From Elusimicrobiota bacterium (GTDB lineage Bacteria; Elusimicrobiota; UBA8919): 14,102 nt of DNA. Under the pieces are notes generated by a model. The model made no database searches. It had not been told where the DNA came from and saw nothing but the letters and a program-made list of their open reading frames with translations. Every line of letters starts with the position of its first letter. Positions within the stretch are counted from its first letter, which is position 1. Below are positions 8,402 to 14,066 of the stretch, in pieces. The position numbers and the translations under genes are program-made. The stretch spans positions 308 through 14,409 of the forward strand of contig DMMW01000057.1 of NCBI GenBank assembly GCA_003452965.1. Reading direction: 5' to 3'.

Positions 8402-8431
8402 ATTAAAAACTATTTTTATCTATATTGACAA
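8402..8431 (-). promoter_or_regulatory. Candidate nfo operon promoter
   Basis: On the minus strand TTGTCA (8431-8426), an 18-base spacer and TTTAAT (8407-8402) form a moderate sigma70-type promoter. It predicts a start near 8395 and a leader of about 13 bases before nfo. Its -35 box overlaps the -35 box of the opposite promoter by five bases, so the two would compete for polymerase. Confidence 0.45.
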
Positions 8432-8452
8432 TTTTCTTTCTTTTGATATAAT
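8425..8452 (+). promoter_or_regulatory. Consensus promoter upstream of tRNA-Leu
   Basis: Perfect TTGACA (8425-8430) and perfect TATAAT (8447-8452) are separated by 16 bases. The predicted start is near 8459, about 100 bases upstream of the tRNA on the same strand, and no other plus-strand gene follows. It is the natural promoter for the tRNA precursor. Confidence 0.7.
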
Positions 8453-8560
8453 TAAACCATTGAGAAAATCATCAACGGTTTTGATTACACAGATTAAAAT
8501 CTTTACTATCAGTTTTTTGTTTACTTTAACTTTTTACCTTTTATTTATACTTGCCTTATT

Positions 8561-8646
8561 GCCGGAGTGGCGAAACTGGCAGACGCAGCAGACTCAAAAT
8601 CTGCCGGCTCTAAGGAGTCGTGTGGGTTCAATTCCCTCCTCCGGCA
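8561..8646 (+). tRNA. trnL: tRNA-Leu (anticodon CAA)
   Basis: An 86-base class II tRNA. The acceptor stem GCCGGAG (8561-8567) pairs with CTCCGGC (8639-8645), with A at 8646 as discriminator. The anticodon stem GCAGA/TCTGC encloses the loop CTCAAAA, putting CAA at 8595-8597, which reads the leucine codon UUG. A long variable arm (GGCTCTAAGGAGTC region) and the T-loop GGGTTCAATTCC follow. The 3' CCA is not encoded, so it must be added afterwards. It lies alone on the plus strand between two minus-strand operons. Confidence 0.97.
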
Positions 8647-8742
8647 TATAAAACCAGAGATTAGCGTATAGCGTATAGCTTGCCCGCCAATTTCGCCATC
8701 CGCCAAAGTATTAGTGGCGGGGGATTAGTTCATAGCAATCGC
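8647..8742. repeat. Repeat-like spacer with GCGTATA tandem and CCCGCCA inverted repeat
   Basis: Between the tRNA and the deacetylase gene. GCGTATA is repeated in tandem at 8664-8677. CCCGCCA (8683-8689) is inverted as TGGCGGG (8715-8721) around a 25-base loop. AGTTCATA follows at 8727-8734. The hairpin lacks a T-tract on either strand, so it is at best a weak terminator. Confidence 0.5.
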
Positions 8743-9462
8743 CTAACCTCTATACTCTGCCTTCTGAAATCCCAATATCTGCCTGAGAGGAACAATTTCG
8801 AATCCCTTGGCTTTAATACCTTTAATTATTACTGGTAGCACATCCGCAGTAATTTTCTTTTCGTGAAATATCAATATCATACCTGGTTCTATAGTTTTTA
8901 AATATTTTTTTATCAATTCATCTTTTGTTTTATTATCGTGCCAGTCACAACCGAATGTCCAGTTGATAATAATATGCTTTCTCTCTTTTGCAACTTTTTT
9001 TACAATCGGAGAGATATAACCATTTGGCATTCTCATAAAAACTGGTCTAATACCTGTTATTTCATTTATAACCGTTGCACCATCCTCCAATTCCTGTAAA
9101 AGAATATTTTCTATTTCATAATCATTTTTATTTTTCTCAAGCAAATAATAATTCCTATGAGAATATGTATGATTGCCTATTTCGTGTCCGTTTACTAAAT
9201 ATTTTTTTGCATATTTTGGATAAAGTTTCATATTCATTCCAACAACGAAAAACGTCGCTTTGATATTTTCTTTTTTCAACGCATTCAATATTTTATCCAA
9301 TACTTCGGGTTTGGGCCCGTCGTCAAATGTTATTGCAACCCATTTTTTTTCTTTTATACCTTCAGTATAAAATTTCCCGTACTCTTTTGAACTTATAATT
9401 CCAGGTTTTTTGCCACAGCTATTAAAAAGCAGAATTATTGATAAAAACAATATCTTATACAT
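8743..9462 (-). CDS. Polysaccharide deacetylase (NodB domain) lipoprotein
   Basis: Predicted metal-dependent deacetylase of N- or O-acetylated envelope polysaccharide, carbohydrate esterase family 4. Residues 1-16 are a lipoprotein-like signal ending LLFNSC, with Cys16 as the lipid attachment site, although Asn at -2 is unusual. The NodB motifs are all present: TFDDGP at 45-50 (Asp47, Asp48), the zinc pair His98 and His102 in NHTYSH, RMPNG at 144-148, Asp173-Trp174, and LIFH with His200. The catalytic set therefore looks intact in a compact 239-residue protein. The ATG at 9462 has GGAG seven bases ahead, inside the end of the ABC permease gene, with an 8-base overlap. The overlap suggests the ABC exporter and this enzyme act on the same envelope material; that is inference. 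Confidence 0.93.
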   Translation of the reverse strand: MYKILFLSIILLFNSCGKKPGIISSKEYGKFYTEGIKEKKWVAITFDDGPKPEVLDKILNALKKENIKATFFVVGMNMKLYPKYAKKYLVNGHEIGNHTYSHRNYYLLEKNKNDYEIENILLQELEDGATVINEITGIRPVFMRMPNGYISPIVKKVAKERKHIIINWTFGCDWHDNKTKDELIKKYLKTIEPGMILIFHEKKITADVLPVIIKGIKAKGFEIVPLRQILGFQKAEYRG

Positions 9463-11104
9463 CTAATGACTCCAGATTTCTTTTGCCTAAATAAGCAGGA
9501 ACTAAAACAATTAATATGCTTAATATCATAATTATTGAATTAATTATACCGACAATTTTCCAGTCAAAATGGCTTCTTCTTGAAATTTGTGATAAAAACC
9601 ATAACCGCACGGGAATAGCTTCTAAGGCTATTATTAAAAATACATAAAAAAGCGAAAATATCATATATATCATTCCACCGGCAGAGCTTTCTACTTCGGA
9701 AATGTTTTCTACTTTAAATTTAGGAAAAAGTGCACCGAAACCAACCGCCATTCCGGTAAGCGAGATAGAAATAATAATTATTAAAAAAAATGAAAGATAA
9801 TTTAAAAAACCGCTTACTTCCAGCAAATAGTTAGATATACCAATTAGTATAATACCGAAAATTAATAGCGGAATAAGAGCCATAAAAAATTTTTCTACTA
9901 TCAACTTGCCTATATCTATGGGTGCAGACCTGATAATCCAGAAACTCTCGCCCTCAAAAGAAACCAATGGGTAAATAAACCTTAAGGATACTGCAGCAAG
10001 CACGAATCCCGCAAGCCCGATGTTCAAAAACGATATAAGAGATTTTAAAAAGAATGTATCTAACGGAAGTTTATATATATTGAAAAGATATACGATAATA
10101 AGCGCAAAAAGTAAAAGCATTTGAGACCATTGACTGGTATCACGAAAAAATATTTTTATATCTTTTACAAAAACGGTTATTATACCTTTTGTTTTAATAT
10201 TTATTTTCGGTAGAAACTTATAACCGGTTGCCTCCCGTGAATACACCCATCCTTCATAATAGGATTTTTCAGAAATAAAAAGCGATATCGCAATAAAAAC
10301 AAATGCCGTACCGATTAACATTGCGATATAAAAGAAAAAATCACCCCATTGTTTTGAGATATACAAAAATGATAAAGAAGTAACCCACCATGAAGGCAAA
10401 TATTTTGCAGTTGGCATTTCTACAATTGAGATGTATTGGACCACTTCGGTTAATTTGTCTGCTTTAAGAAAATCTTCTGGCTGGATGAACCTTGCAAAAA
10501 TATACGCGATACCGATTGATGCAATTCCTAAAATTATAAATATATCCCGTGTTTTCTGTGATGGGAAATATCTCATGAATATAGTGGAAACCGTCGTACC
10601 GATTGAAGAAGCGATAAGAAAAAAGGGAATCAATAACAATAAAATCACTATATAAAAACCAATCCCCACAAATTTTATCCTTCCATATGCAAATAGAAAA
10701 GGCAAATAGACAATAAGTACCATCCATGACGAAAATAAAGTTGTTTTTATGTATTTATAGAAAAATATCTGACGAAAATTCAACGGCATTGACATTAAAA
10801 AATTCAAATCCTTCGAGAAAAATATTGTTGAAAACGAAATTATTGTATTTGAAAATACCAGCATTACAAAAAACGTAAGCATTATCATAGACATAAGTTT
10901 CAAAATAAGTATGCTGCCTATAAATTCTATTCCGCTTAAATAAATAAGAACTCTAAAAAATGCCTGATGCAATATTAATAAAAAAACAAAACCTACAATC
11001 AATAAGAATGAAAATTTGAATGAATCCGCCCAAGATATAAATTTGATTTTATTGAAAAAACTTTTGATTTCCAATTGAAAGAGTCTTTTTAGCATATATT
11101 GCAC
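9455..11104 (-). CDS. ABC-2-type exporter permease subunit
   Basis: Large membrane subunit of an ABC exporter, 549 residues with about 12 hydrophobic segments in two halves separated by a soluble stretch near residues 280-320. Soluble features include SKDLNFLMSMPLNFRQIFFYK near 96-116, a conserved element of ABC-2-type permeases of the long putative-exporter class. No periplasmic adaptor or protease domain is seen. The first codon is GTG at 11104, chosen because AGGAAG lies seven bases ahead; the next ATG, three codons later, would be too far from it. It follows the ATPase gene after 63 bases and overlaps the deacetylase gene by 8. The transported substrate is unknown. Confidence 0.82.
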   Translation of the reverse strand: MQYMLKRLFQLEIKSFFNKIKFISWADSFKFSFLLIVGFVFLLILHQAFFRVLIYLSGIEFIGSILILKLMSMIMLTFFVMLVFSNTIISFSTIFFSKDLNFLMSMPLNFRQIFFYKYIKTTLFSSWMVLIVYLPFLFAYGRIKFVGIGFYIVILLLLIPFFLIASSIGTTVSTIFMRYFPSQKTRDIFIILGIASIGIAYIFARFIQPEDFLKADKLTEVVQYISIVEMPTAKYLPSWWVTSLSFLYISKQWGDFFFYIAMLIGTAFVFIAISLFISEKSYYEGWVYSREATGYKFLPKINIKTKGIITVFVKDIKIFFRDTSQWSQMLLLFALIIVYLFNIYKLPLDTFFLKSLISFLNIGLAGFVLAAVSLRFIYPLVSFEGESFWIIRSAPIDIGKLIVEKFFMALIPLLIFGIILIGISNYLLEVSGFLNYLSFFLIIIISISLTGMAVGFGALFPKFKVENISEVESSAGGMIYMIFSLFYVFLIIALEAIPVRLWFLSQISRRSHFDWKIVGIINSIIMILSILIVLVPAYLGKRNLESLDV

Positions 11105-11167
11105 TTTTATGCTTCCTATCTATTAACCAAACAAGAGCAAATTATCGAGCGACTTCTAAGGAGCGTT

Positions 11168-11896
11168 TCAGGAAAATTTGTTTGTGAGCGAATTTTCTGT
11201 AAGTTTGAAAAATATATCTTCTAAATCCGACTCGGAAAACGCCTGTTTTTTCAGTTCATCAAGCGTACCTAAAGCAATAATTTTTCCTTTGTTTATTATC
11301 GCTAAACGGGAACATAACTTTTCTGCTATTTCTAATATATGCGTGGAAAGGAAAATTGCAGTTCCATTCTTTGATAATTCATAATAAATATTTTTTACAA
11401 GACGAGCGGATTTAGGGTCCAGTCCTACAAGCGGTTCATCTAATAAAACTACCTTGGGCTTTCTGATTAAAATACCTGCAAGCACCAATTTTTGCTGCAT
11501 ACCATGTGAATAAGACTCTATTAATTCTTCGGCATTTTTTTTAAGATCAAATAGGTCAAGTTTTTCGTCTATGCCATCATAACCTATATTATAAATACCA
11601 CAAATGAATTCTAAAAATTCTCTGCCTGTAAGTTTTTGATAGATAAAAGGTGTATCGGGAAGTAAACCTATGTTTCTTTTCGCTTCTACAGGATTTTTTT
11701 GGATGTCATAATCGCAAATTGTAACAAAACCTGAAGTGGGTTTAAGAAGTCCTGAAATCAATTTTATAGTTGTTGTTTTTCCTGCTCCGTTCGGACCCAA
11801 AAGCCCGAATATTTCACCGGGTTTAATATCTAAATTTAAGTTTTCAATAGCAATATTATTCTTAAATTTTTTTGTTAAATTGCATATTTTAAGCAT
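11168..11896 (-). CDS. ABC transporter ATP-binding protein
   Basis: Cytoplasmic ATPase of an ABC exporter, 242 residues from the chosen start. Walker A is GPNGAGKT at 34-41. The Q-loop lies near 79-83, where the usual Gln is replaced in NIGLLPDTP, as in many CcmA/NatA-type exporters. The signature is SYSHGMQQ at 128-135. Walker B is VVLLDEP at 149-155 and the switch His is in STH (186). A longer reading from a TTG at 11917 exists, but ATG 11896 is preferred: residues MLKICNLTKKF begin a typical domain, and the promoter places the transcript start on this ATG, while the TTG would lie upstream of it. Its partner permease follows directly. Confidence 0.93.
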   Translation of the reverse strand: MLKICNLTKKFKNNIAIENLNLDIKPGEIFGLLGPNGAGKTTTIKLISGLLKPTSGFVTICDYDIQKNPVEAKRNIGLLPDTPFIYQKLTGREFLEFICGIYNIGYDGIDEKLDLFDLKKNAEELIESYSHGMQQKLVLAGILIRKPKVVLLDEPLVGLDPKSARLVKNIYYELSKNGTAIFLSTHILEIAEKLCSRLAIINKGKIIALGTLDELKKQAFSESDLEDIFFKLTENSLTNKFS

Positions 11897-11902
11897 ACCT
11901 GA

Positions 11903-11931
11903 ATTATATAAAATCAATATTATAAAGTCAA
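11903..11931 (-). promoter_or_regulatory. Near-consensus promoter predicting a leaderless ABC operon mRNA
   Basis: On the minus strand TTGACT (11931-11926), a 17-base spacer and a perfect TATAAT (11908-11903) are followed by six bases and then the ATG of the ATPase gene at 11896. Standard promoter geometry puts +1 on the A of that ATG. The only purine-rich stretch upstream (AGG) is one base from the ATG and could not serve as a ribosome site. Confidence 0.75.
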
Positions 11932-11969
11932 ATAGAAGGTCTATACCCAGGGATTACGACTTTTTTAGA

Positions 11970-12090
11970 TTTGTCATTCCGTGCCTGACACGGAATCCAT
12001 AGTCTTTTTATACTGGATTCCTGATGAAGCTCCCCTGCATCAAGATGCAAGGTTTTCTGCGAAAAAGTATGAATTTGTCGCGATATTAAT
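11970..12090. repeat. Repeat-like block with overlapping hairpins
   Basis: Non-coding block upstream of the ABC operon. ATTCCGTG (11976-11983) pairs with CACGGAAT (11989-11996), a perfect 8-base stem with a 5-base loop. GGAATCCA (11992-11999) also pairs with TGGATTCC (12014-12021). The two stems share 11992-11996, so they exclude each other. A further small hairpin, TGCAT-CAAG-ATGCA, follows downstream. The first stem resembles a widespread type of intergenic repeat (its plus-strand translation reads VIPCLTRNP); membership is recalled, not tested. Confidence 0.55.
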
Positions 12091-12125
12091 AAGGATTATT
12101 TAGAATGGATATGAAAAACGGGCAA

Positions 12126-12171
12126 TTAAAAACCCTCATATTCCGTAATACGAAACTTTGAGGGTTTTTAA
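12126..12171. terminator. Strong bidirectional terminator hairpin
   Basis: TTAAAAACCCTCA (12126-12138) pairs perfectly with TGAGGGTTTTTAA (12159-12171), a 13-base stem with a 20-base loop. The A and T ends provide a U-tract on either strand. It lies 22 bases after the stop of the repeat protein and should end the HTH-kamA unit. Confidence 0.85.
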
Positions 12172-12192
12172 ATTGATATCAAAAATGGTTGA

Positions 12193-12414
12193 TTATCTGC
12201 GCGCCATTTTTGCTCTTGATACATTGCCTTTCTTGTCAAGAAAGTATAAATAGCCTTTTTCTTTCTTAACACCGACTTTTGTGACTTTCTCGGGTTTGCC
12301 GCCTTTCTTACCGCCGCGCGCCATCTTGGCTCTGGAGACATCACCCTGCTTATCGATGTAATACAAATACCCATCCTGTCTCTTCACACCTACTTTCGCA
12401 ACTTCTTGTGCCAT
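12193..12414 (-). CDS. Small basic protein of two tandem copies of one motif
   Basis: A 73-residue, strongly basic protein with no enzyme motif recognised. It is two copies of a 28-residue unit, residues 7-34 and 46-73, period 39, joined by a Gly/Lys-rich linker (GKKGGKPEKVT). The shared pattern is KVGVK, two or three polar residues, GYLYY/FI/LDK, then GDV or GNV and SRAKMAR. The aromatic strand, turn, strand pattern suggests a beta-hairpin per copy. Similar YLYFLDK-SRA motifs occur, as far as I recall, in small Lys-rich proteins of uncultured phyla, so nucleic-acid or surface binding is possible but unproven. The ATG at 12414 comes one base after the kamA stop, and the GGTG ribosome site lies in the last kamA codons, so translation is coupled. 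Ends before a strong terminator. Confidence 0.82.
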   Translation of the reverse strand: MAQEVAKVGVKRQDGYLYYIDKQGDVSRAKMARGGKKGGKPEKVTKVGVKKEKGYLYFLDKKGNVSRAKMARR

Positions 12415-12415
12415 T

Positions 12416-13546
12416 CTATCTCACCCCCTTTTCTATAAAGATTTCTTCCCGACTGACTCGGGTTTGTTTATTTTCAGGATATACGTAAATTTCGTTTTTC
12501 CAATTCTTTATTATTATATTGCCTTTGCTTTTTGAGATAATATATTCCGGTGAAATAGGGACTTTACCTCCACCGCCGGGCGCATCAATTACATATTCTG
12601 GTACTGCATAACCGGTTGTATAACCGCGAAGCGATTCAATTATCTTTATGCCGGTAGCTACCGTTGTTCTAAAATGCGCTGTACCTGGAGCTAAATCACA
12701 TTGATAAATATAATATGGTCTTACTCTTATTTTTAACAGTTCGTGCATAAGATTCATCATAACTTTCGTATTATCGTTTATCCCTTTTAGTAATACTGTC
12801 TGGCTTCCCAGCGGAATACCAGCATCCGCAAGCATTTCACAGGCAATTTTTGTCTCTTTTGAAATCTCTTTTGAATGATTAAAATGTATTGAAATATATA
12901 ACGGATGATATTTTTTTAAAGTTGAAACTAATTGTGGCGTTATTCTTTGAGGAAGAACAACCGGAATCCTTGTACCTATACGAATAATTTCAATATGTTC
13001 TATTGCACGCAAACTTTTCAAAATAGATTCAATTTTTTCATCACTCAATATCAACGGATCACCGCCGGAAATCAAAACATCACGAATTTTTTTGTTTTTC
13101 TTGATATAACTATATGCATTATCCAAATGCTCTTGAGATAACGATGTTTCCTTTTTATTGGTAAGTCGTCTCCTTGTACAATGCCTGCAATACATGGCGC
13201 ATAAATTAGTAACCAATAAAAGCACACGATCCGGATAGCGATGAACCAGCCCGTTTACAACCATATCCCTTTCTTCACCACAGGGGTCCGAAAGGTCGTC
13301 TTCAGAAATATTCAATTCCTGAGAAGTAGGTATCGCTTGTTTTCTCAACGGACAATTTGTATTGTTTTTGTCAATGAGCGAAAGAAAATGAGGAGTTATA
13401 GACATTTTCAATCTAGAACTATTTCCCAGTGCCTTTAGTTCGCTGTCTGAAAGACTTATTAATTTGGAAAGTTTTTCAACATTATTTATTCTGCTTTTTA
13501 GTTGATGATGCCAACCATTTTCAGATGATAAATTTTCATCATTCAC
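12416..13546 (-). CDS. kamA: Lysine 2,3-aminomutase (KamA family radical SAM, PLP-dependent)
   Basis: Converts L-lysine to L-beta-lysine using AdoMet, a 4Fe-4S cluster and PLP. The 376 residues hold CxxxCxxC at Cys116, Cys120, Cys123 (AMYCRHCTRRR), GGDP at 161-164, and the PLP lysine Lys328 in PGGGGK. Asp284 (QCDLAPG) and Asp321 (VIDAPGGGGK) match Asp293 and Asp330 of the Clostridium enzyme in spacing, and these bind the lysine amino group. In glutamate 2,3-aminomutase they are Lys and Asn, so lysine is the likely substrate. The start is GTG at 13546, with AGGAG seven bases ahead and no nearby ATG. It is about 40 residues shorter than the clostridial enzyme. It overlaps the HTH gene by 8 bases. 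No beta-lysine acetyltransferase gene (ablB) is in the window. Confidence 0.92.
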   Translation of the reverse strand: MNDENLSSENGWHHQLKSRINNVEKLSKLISLSDSELKALGNSSRLKMSITPHFLSLIDKNNTNCPLRKQAIPTSQELNISEDDLSDPCGEERDMVVNGLVHRYPDRVLLLVTNLCAMYCRHCTRRRLTNKKETSLSQEHLDNAYSYIKKNKKIRDVLISGGDPLILSDEKIESILKSLRAIEHIEIIRIGTRIPVVLPQRITPQLVSTLKKYHPLYISIHFNHSKEISKETKIACEMLADAGIPLGSQTVLLKGINDNTKVMMNLMHELLKIRVRPYYIYQCDLAPGTAHFRTTVATGIKIIESLRGYTTGYAVPEYVIDAPGGGGKVPISPEYIISKSKGNIIIKNWKNEIYVYPENKQTRVSREEIFIEKGVR

Positions 13547-13775
13547 TTTTCAGCTCCTTTTCTTTATCAAAAAGGCCCATTTGCGGCGCTTCAGGAATAG
13601 TAATTATTTTCTCTTTAAGCCAGTTGTCAATGACATCTTTTGAAAATCTATATTGTCTACCAATTTTTGAAGCAGGAATTTTATTTTGACGGATTAAATT
13701 GTATATCTTTGATTTTCCAATTCCAAGATACTCCGAAAGTTCCTTAATTGACATTACATCCTTTACTTCTGCCAT
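13539..13775 (-). CDS. Excisionase-family helix-turn-helix DNA-binding protein
   Basis: A 78-residue DNA-binding protein of the excisionase/MerR-like HTH type. Residues 8-55 carry the domain: MSIKELSEYLGIGKSKIYNL is the helix-turn-helix, and IPASKIGRQYRFSKDVIDNWL is the wing and following helix. The C-terminus is short and acidic/basic mixed, with no effector domain. The ATG at 13775 is preferred over Met8 because AGGTGAT lies at the right distance before it. It is the first gene of the unit and is translationally coupled to kamA. There is no integrase or phage gene nearby, so a regulatory role, perhaps on its own promoter, is more likely than excision; this is inference. Confidence 0.88.
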   Translation of the reverse strand: MAEVKDVMSIKELSEYLGIGKSKIYNLIRQNKIPASKIGRQYRFSKDVIDNWLKEKIITIPEAPQMGLFDKEKELKSE

Positions 13776-13806
13776 ATTTTATCACCTTTTACCTTTTACT
13801 ATTATT

Positions 13807-13835
13807 AGTATATATATATTACCATATTTTGTCAA
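13807..13835 (-). promoter_or_regulatory. Strong promoter of the HTH-kamA-repeat protein unit
   Basis: On the minus strand a perfect TTGACA (13835-13830), a 17-base spacer and TATACT (13812-13807), five of six matching the -10 consensus. The predicted start is near 13800, giving a leader of about 25 bases that includes the AGGTGAT ribosome site. The leader is too short for a lysine riboswitch. Confidence 0.8.
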
Positions 13836-13918
13836 GCACTTTATTGTTTTTCAAAAATATTTTTGTTTGAAGGTAACCAGTATCTTTTTTTACCATATAT
13901 TGCTTTCTATTACCATTT
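13819..13918. promoter_or_regulatory. Candidate operator set (TTACCATAT elements)
   Basis: TTACCATATTTTG at 13819-13831 and TTACCATATATTG at 13890-13902 differ at one of 13 positions, and TTACCAT recurs at 13910-13916. The first lies between and into the -35 box of the HTH promoter, where a bound protein would block polymerase. The second and third are 20 bases apart, about two helical turns. Binding by the HTH protein is a guess. Confidence 0.35.
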
Positions 13919-14006
13919 AAACGAGATTACAGAGATTTTAAAATGCGATTACTGTAATTCAACCGTGGTATCTTTTGCTTTAGGATTCCATGGTGTTAAA
14001 AGAAAC

Positions 14007-14022
14007 GCCGAGTAAACTCGGC
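14007..14022. repeat. GCCGAGT/ACTCGGC hairpin
   Basis: GCCGAGTAAACTCGGC is a perfect inverted repeat with 7-base arms around AA. It is GC-rich against an AT-rich background and has no T-tract directly after it, so it looks like an intergenic repeat rather than a terminator. Confidence 0.55.
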
Positions 14023-14066
14023 AACTACGGGAAAATAATGAAAATGATGTGTAGTTGTTCATCTTG

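Larger units (their letters stand above)
8391..8499. repeat. Two copies of an 18-base direct repeat (GATTACACAGATT type)
   Basis: TGATTACACAGATTAAAA occurs exactly at 8391-8408 and again at 8482-8499, 91 bases apart, on either side of the divergent promoter region. A one-mismatch form of its core, GATTACAGAGATT, lies at 13925-13937. The matches are seen directly; their origin as a dispersed intergenic repeat family is inference. Confidence 0.75.

Noticed and set aside
8561..8646. tRNA-Leu as an integration site
   Set aside because: I found no second copy of the tRNA 3' end in the window and no integrase; the neighbouring genes are ordinary chromosomal ones.
8460..8651. Plus-strand open frame of 63 codons before and across the tRNA
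   Set aside because: It runs through the whole tRNA-Leu gene, and its tail is the tRNA translated; it has no ribosome site.
8683..8721. Terminator after the tRNA or deacetylase
   Set aside because: The CCCGCCA/TGGCGGG stem has a long loop and no T-tract on either strand, so it is listed as a repeat only.
11736..12002. Plus-strand open frame of 88 codons
   Set aside because: It lies mostly antisense to the ABC ATPase gene and ends in the VIPCLTRNP translation of an intergenic repeat; no ribosome site or family match.
12168..12374. Second minus-strand frame of 68 codons inside the repeat protein
   Set aside because: It looks repetitive only because the underlying DNA is duplicated; the 73-residue frame has the ribosome site and coherent motif.
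13539..13775. Phage or integrative-element excisionase marking a mobile element
   Set aside because: No integrase, phage gene or attachment-site duplication was seen, and the gene is fused translationally to kamA.
13776..13800. Lysine riboswitch ahead of kamA
   Set aside because: The strong promoter leaves a leader of only about 25 bases, too short for the L-box.
8483..13937. CRISPR-like spacing of the GATTACACAGATT copies
   Set aside because: Only two exact copies 91 bases apart plus one distant degenerate copy; no regular spacers and no cas genes.
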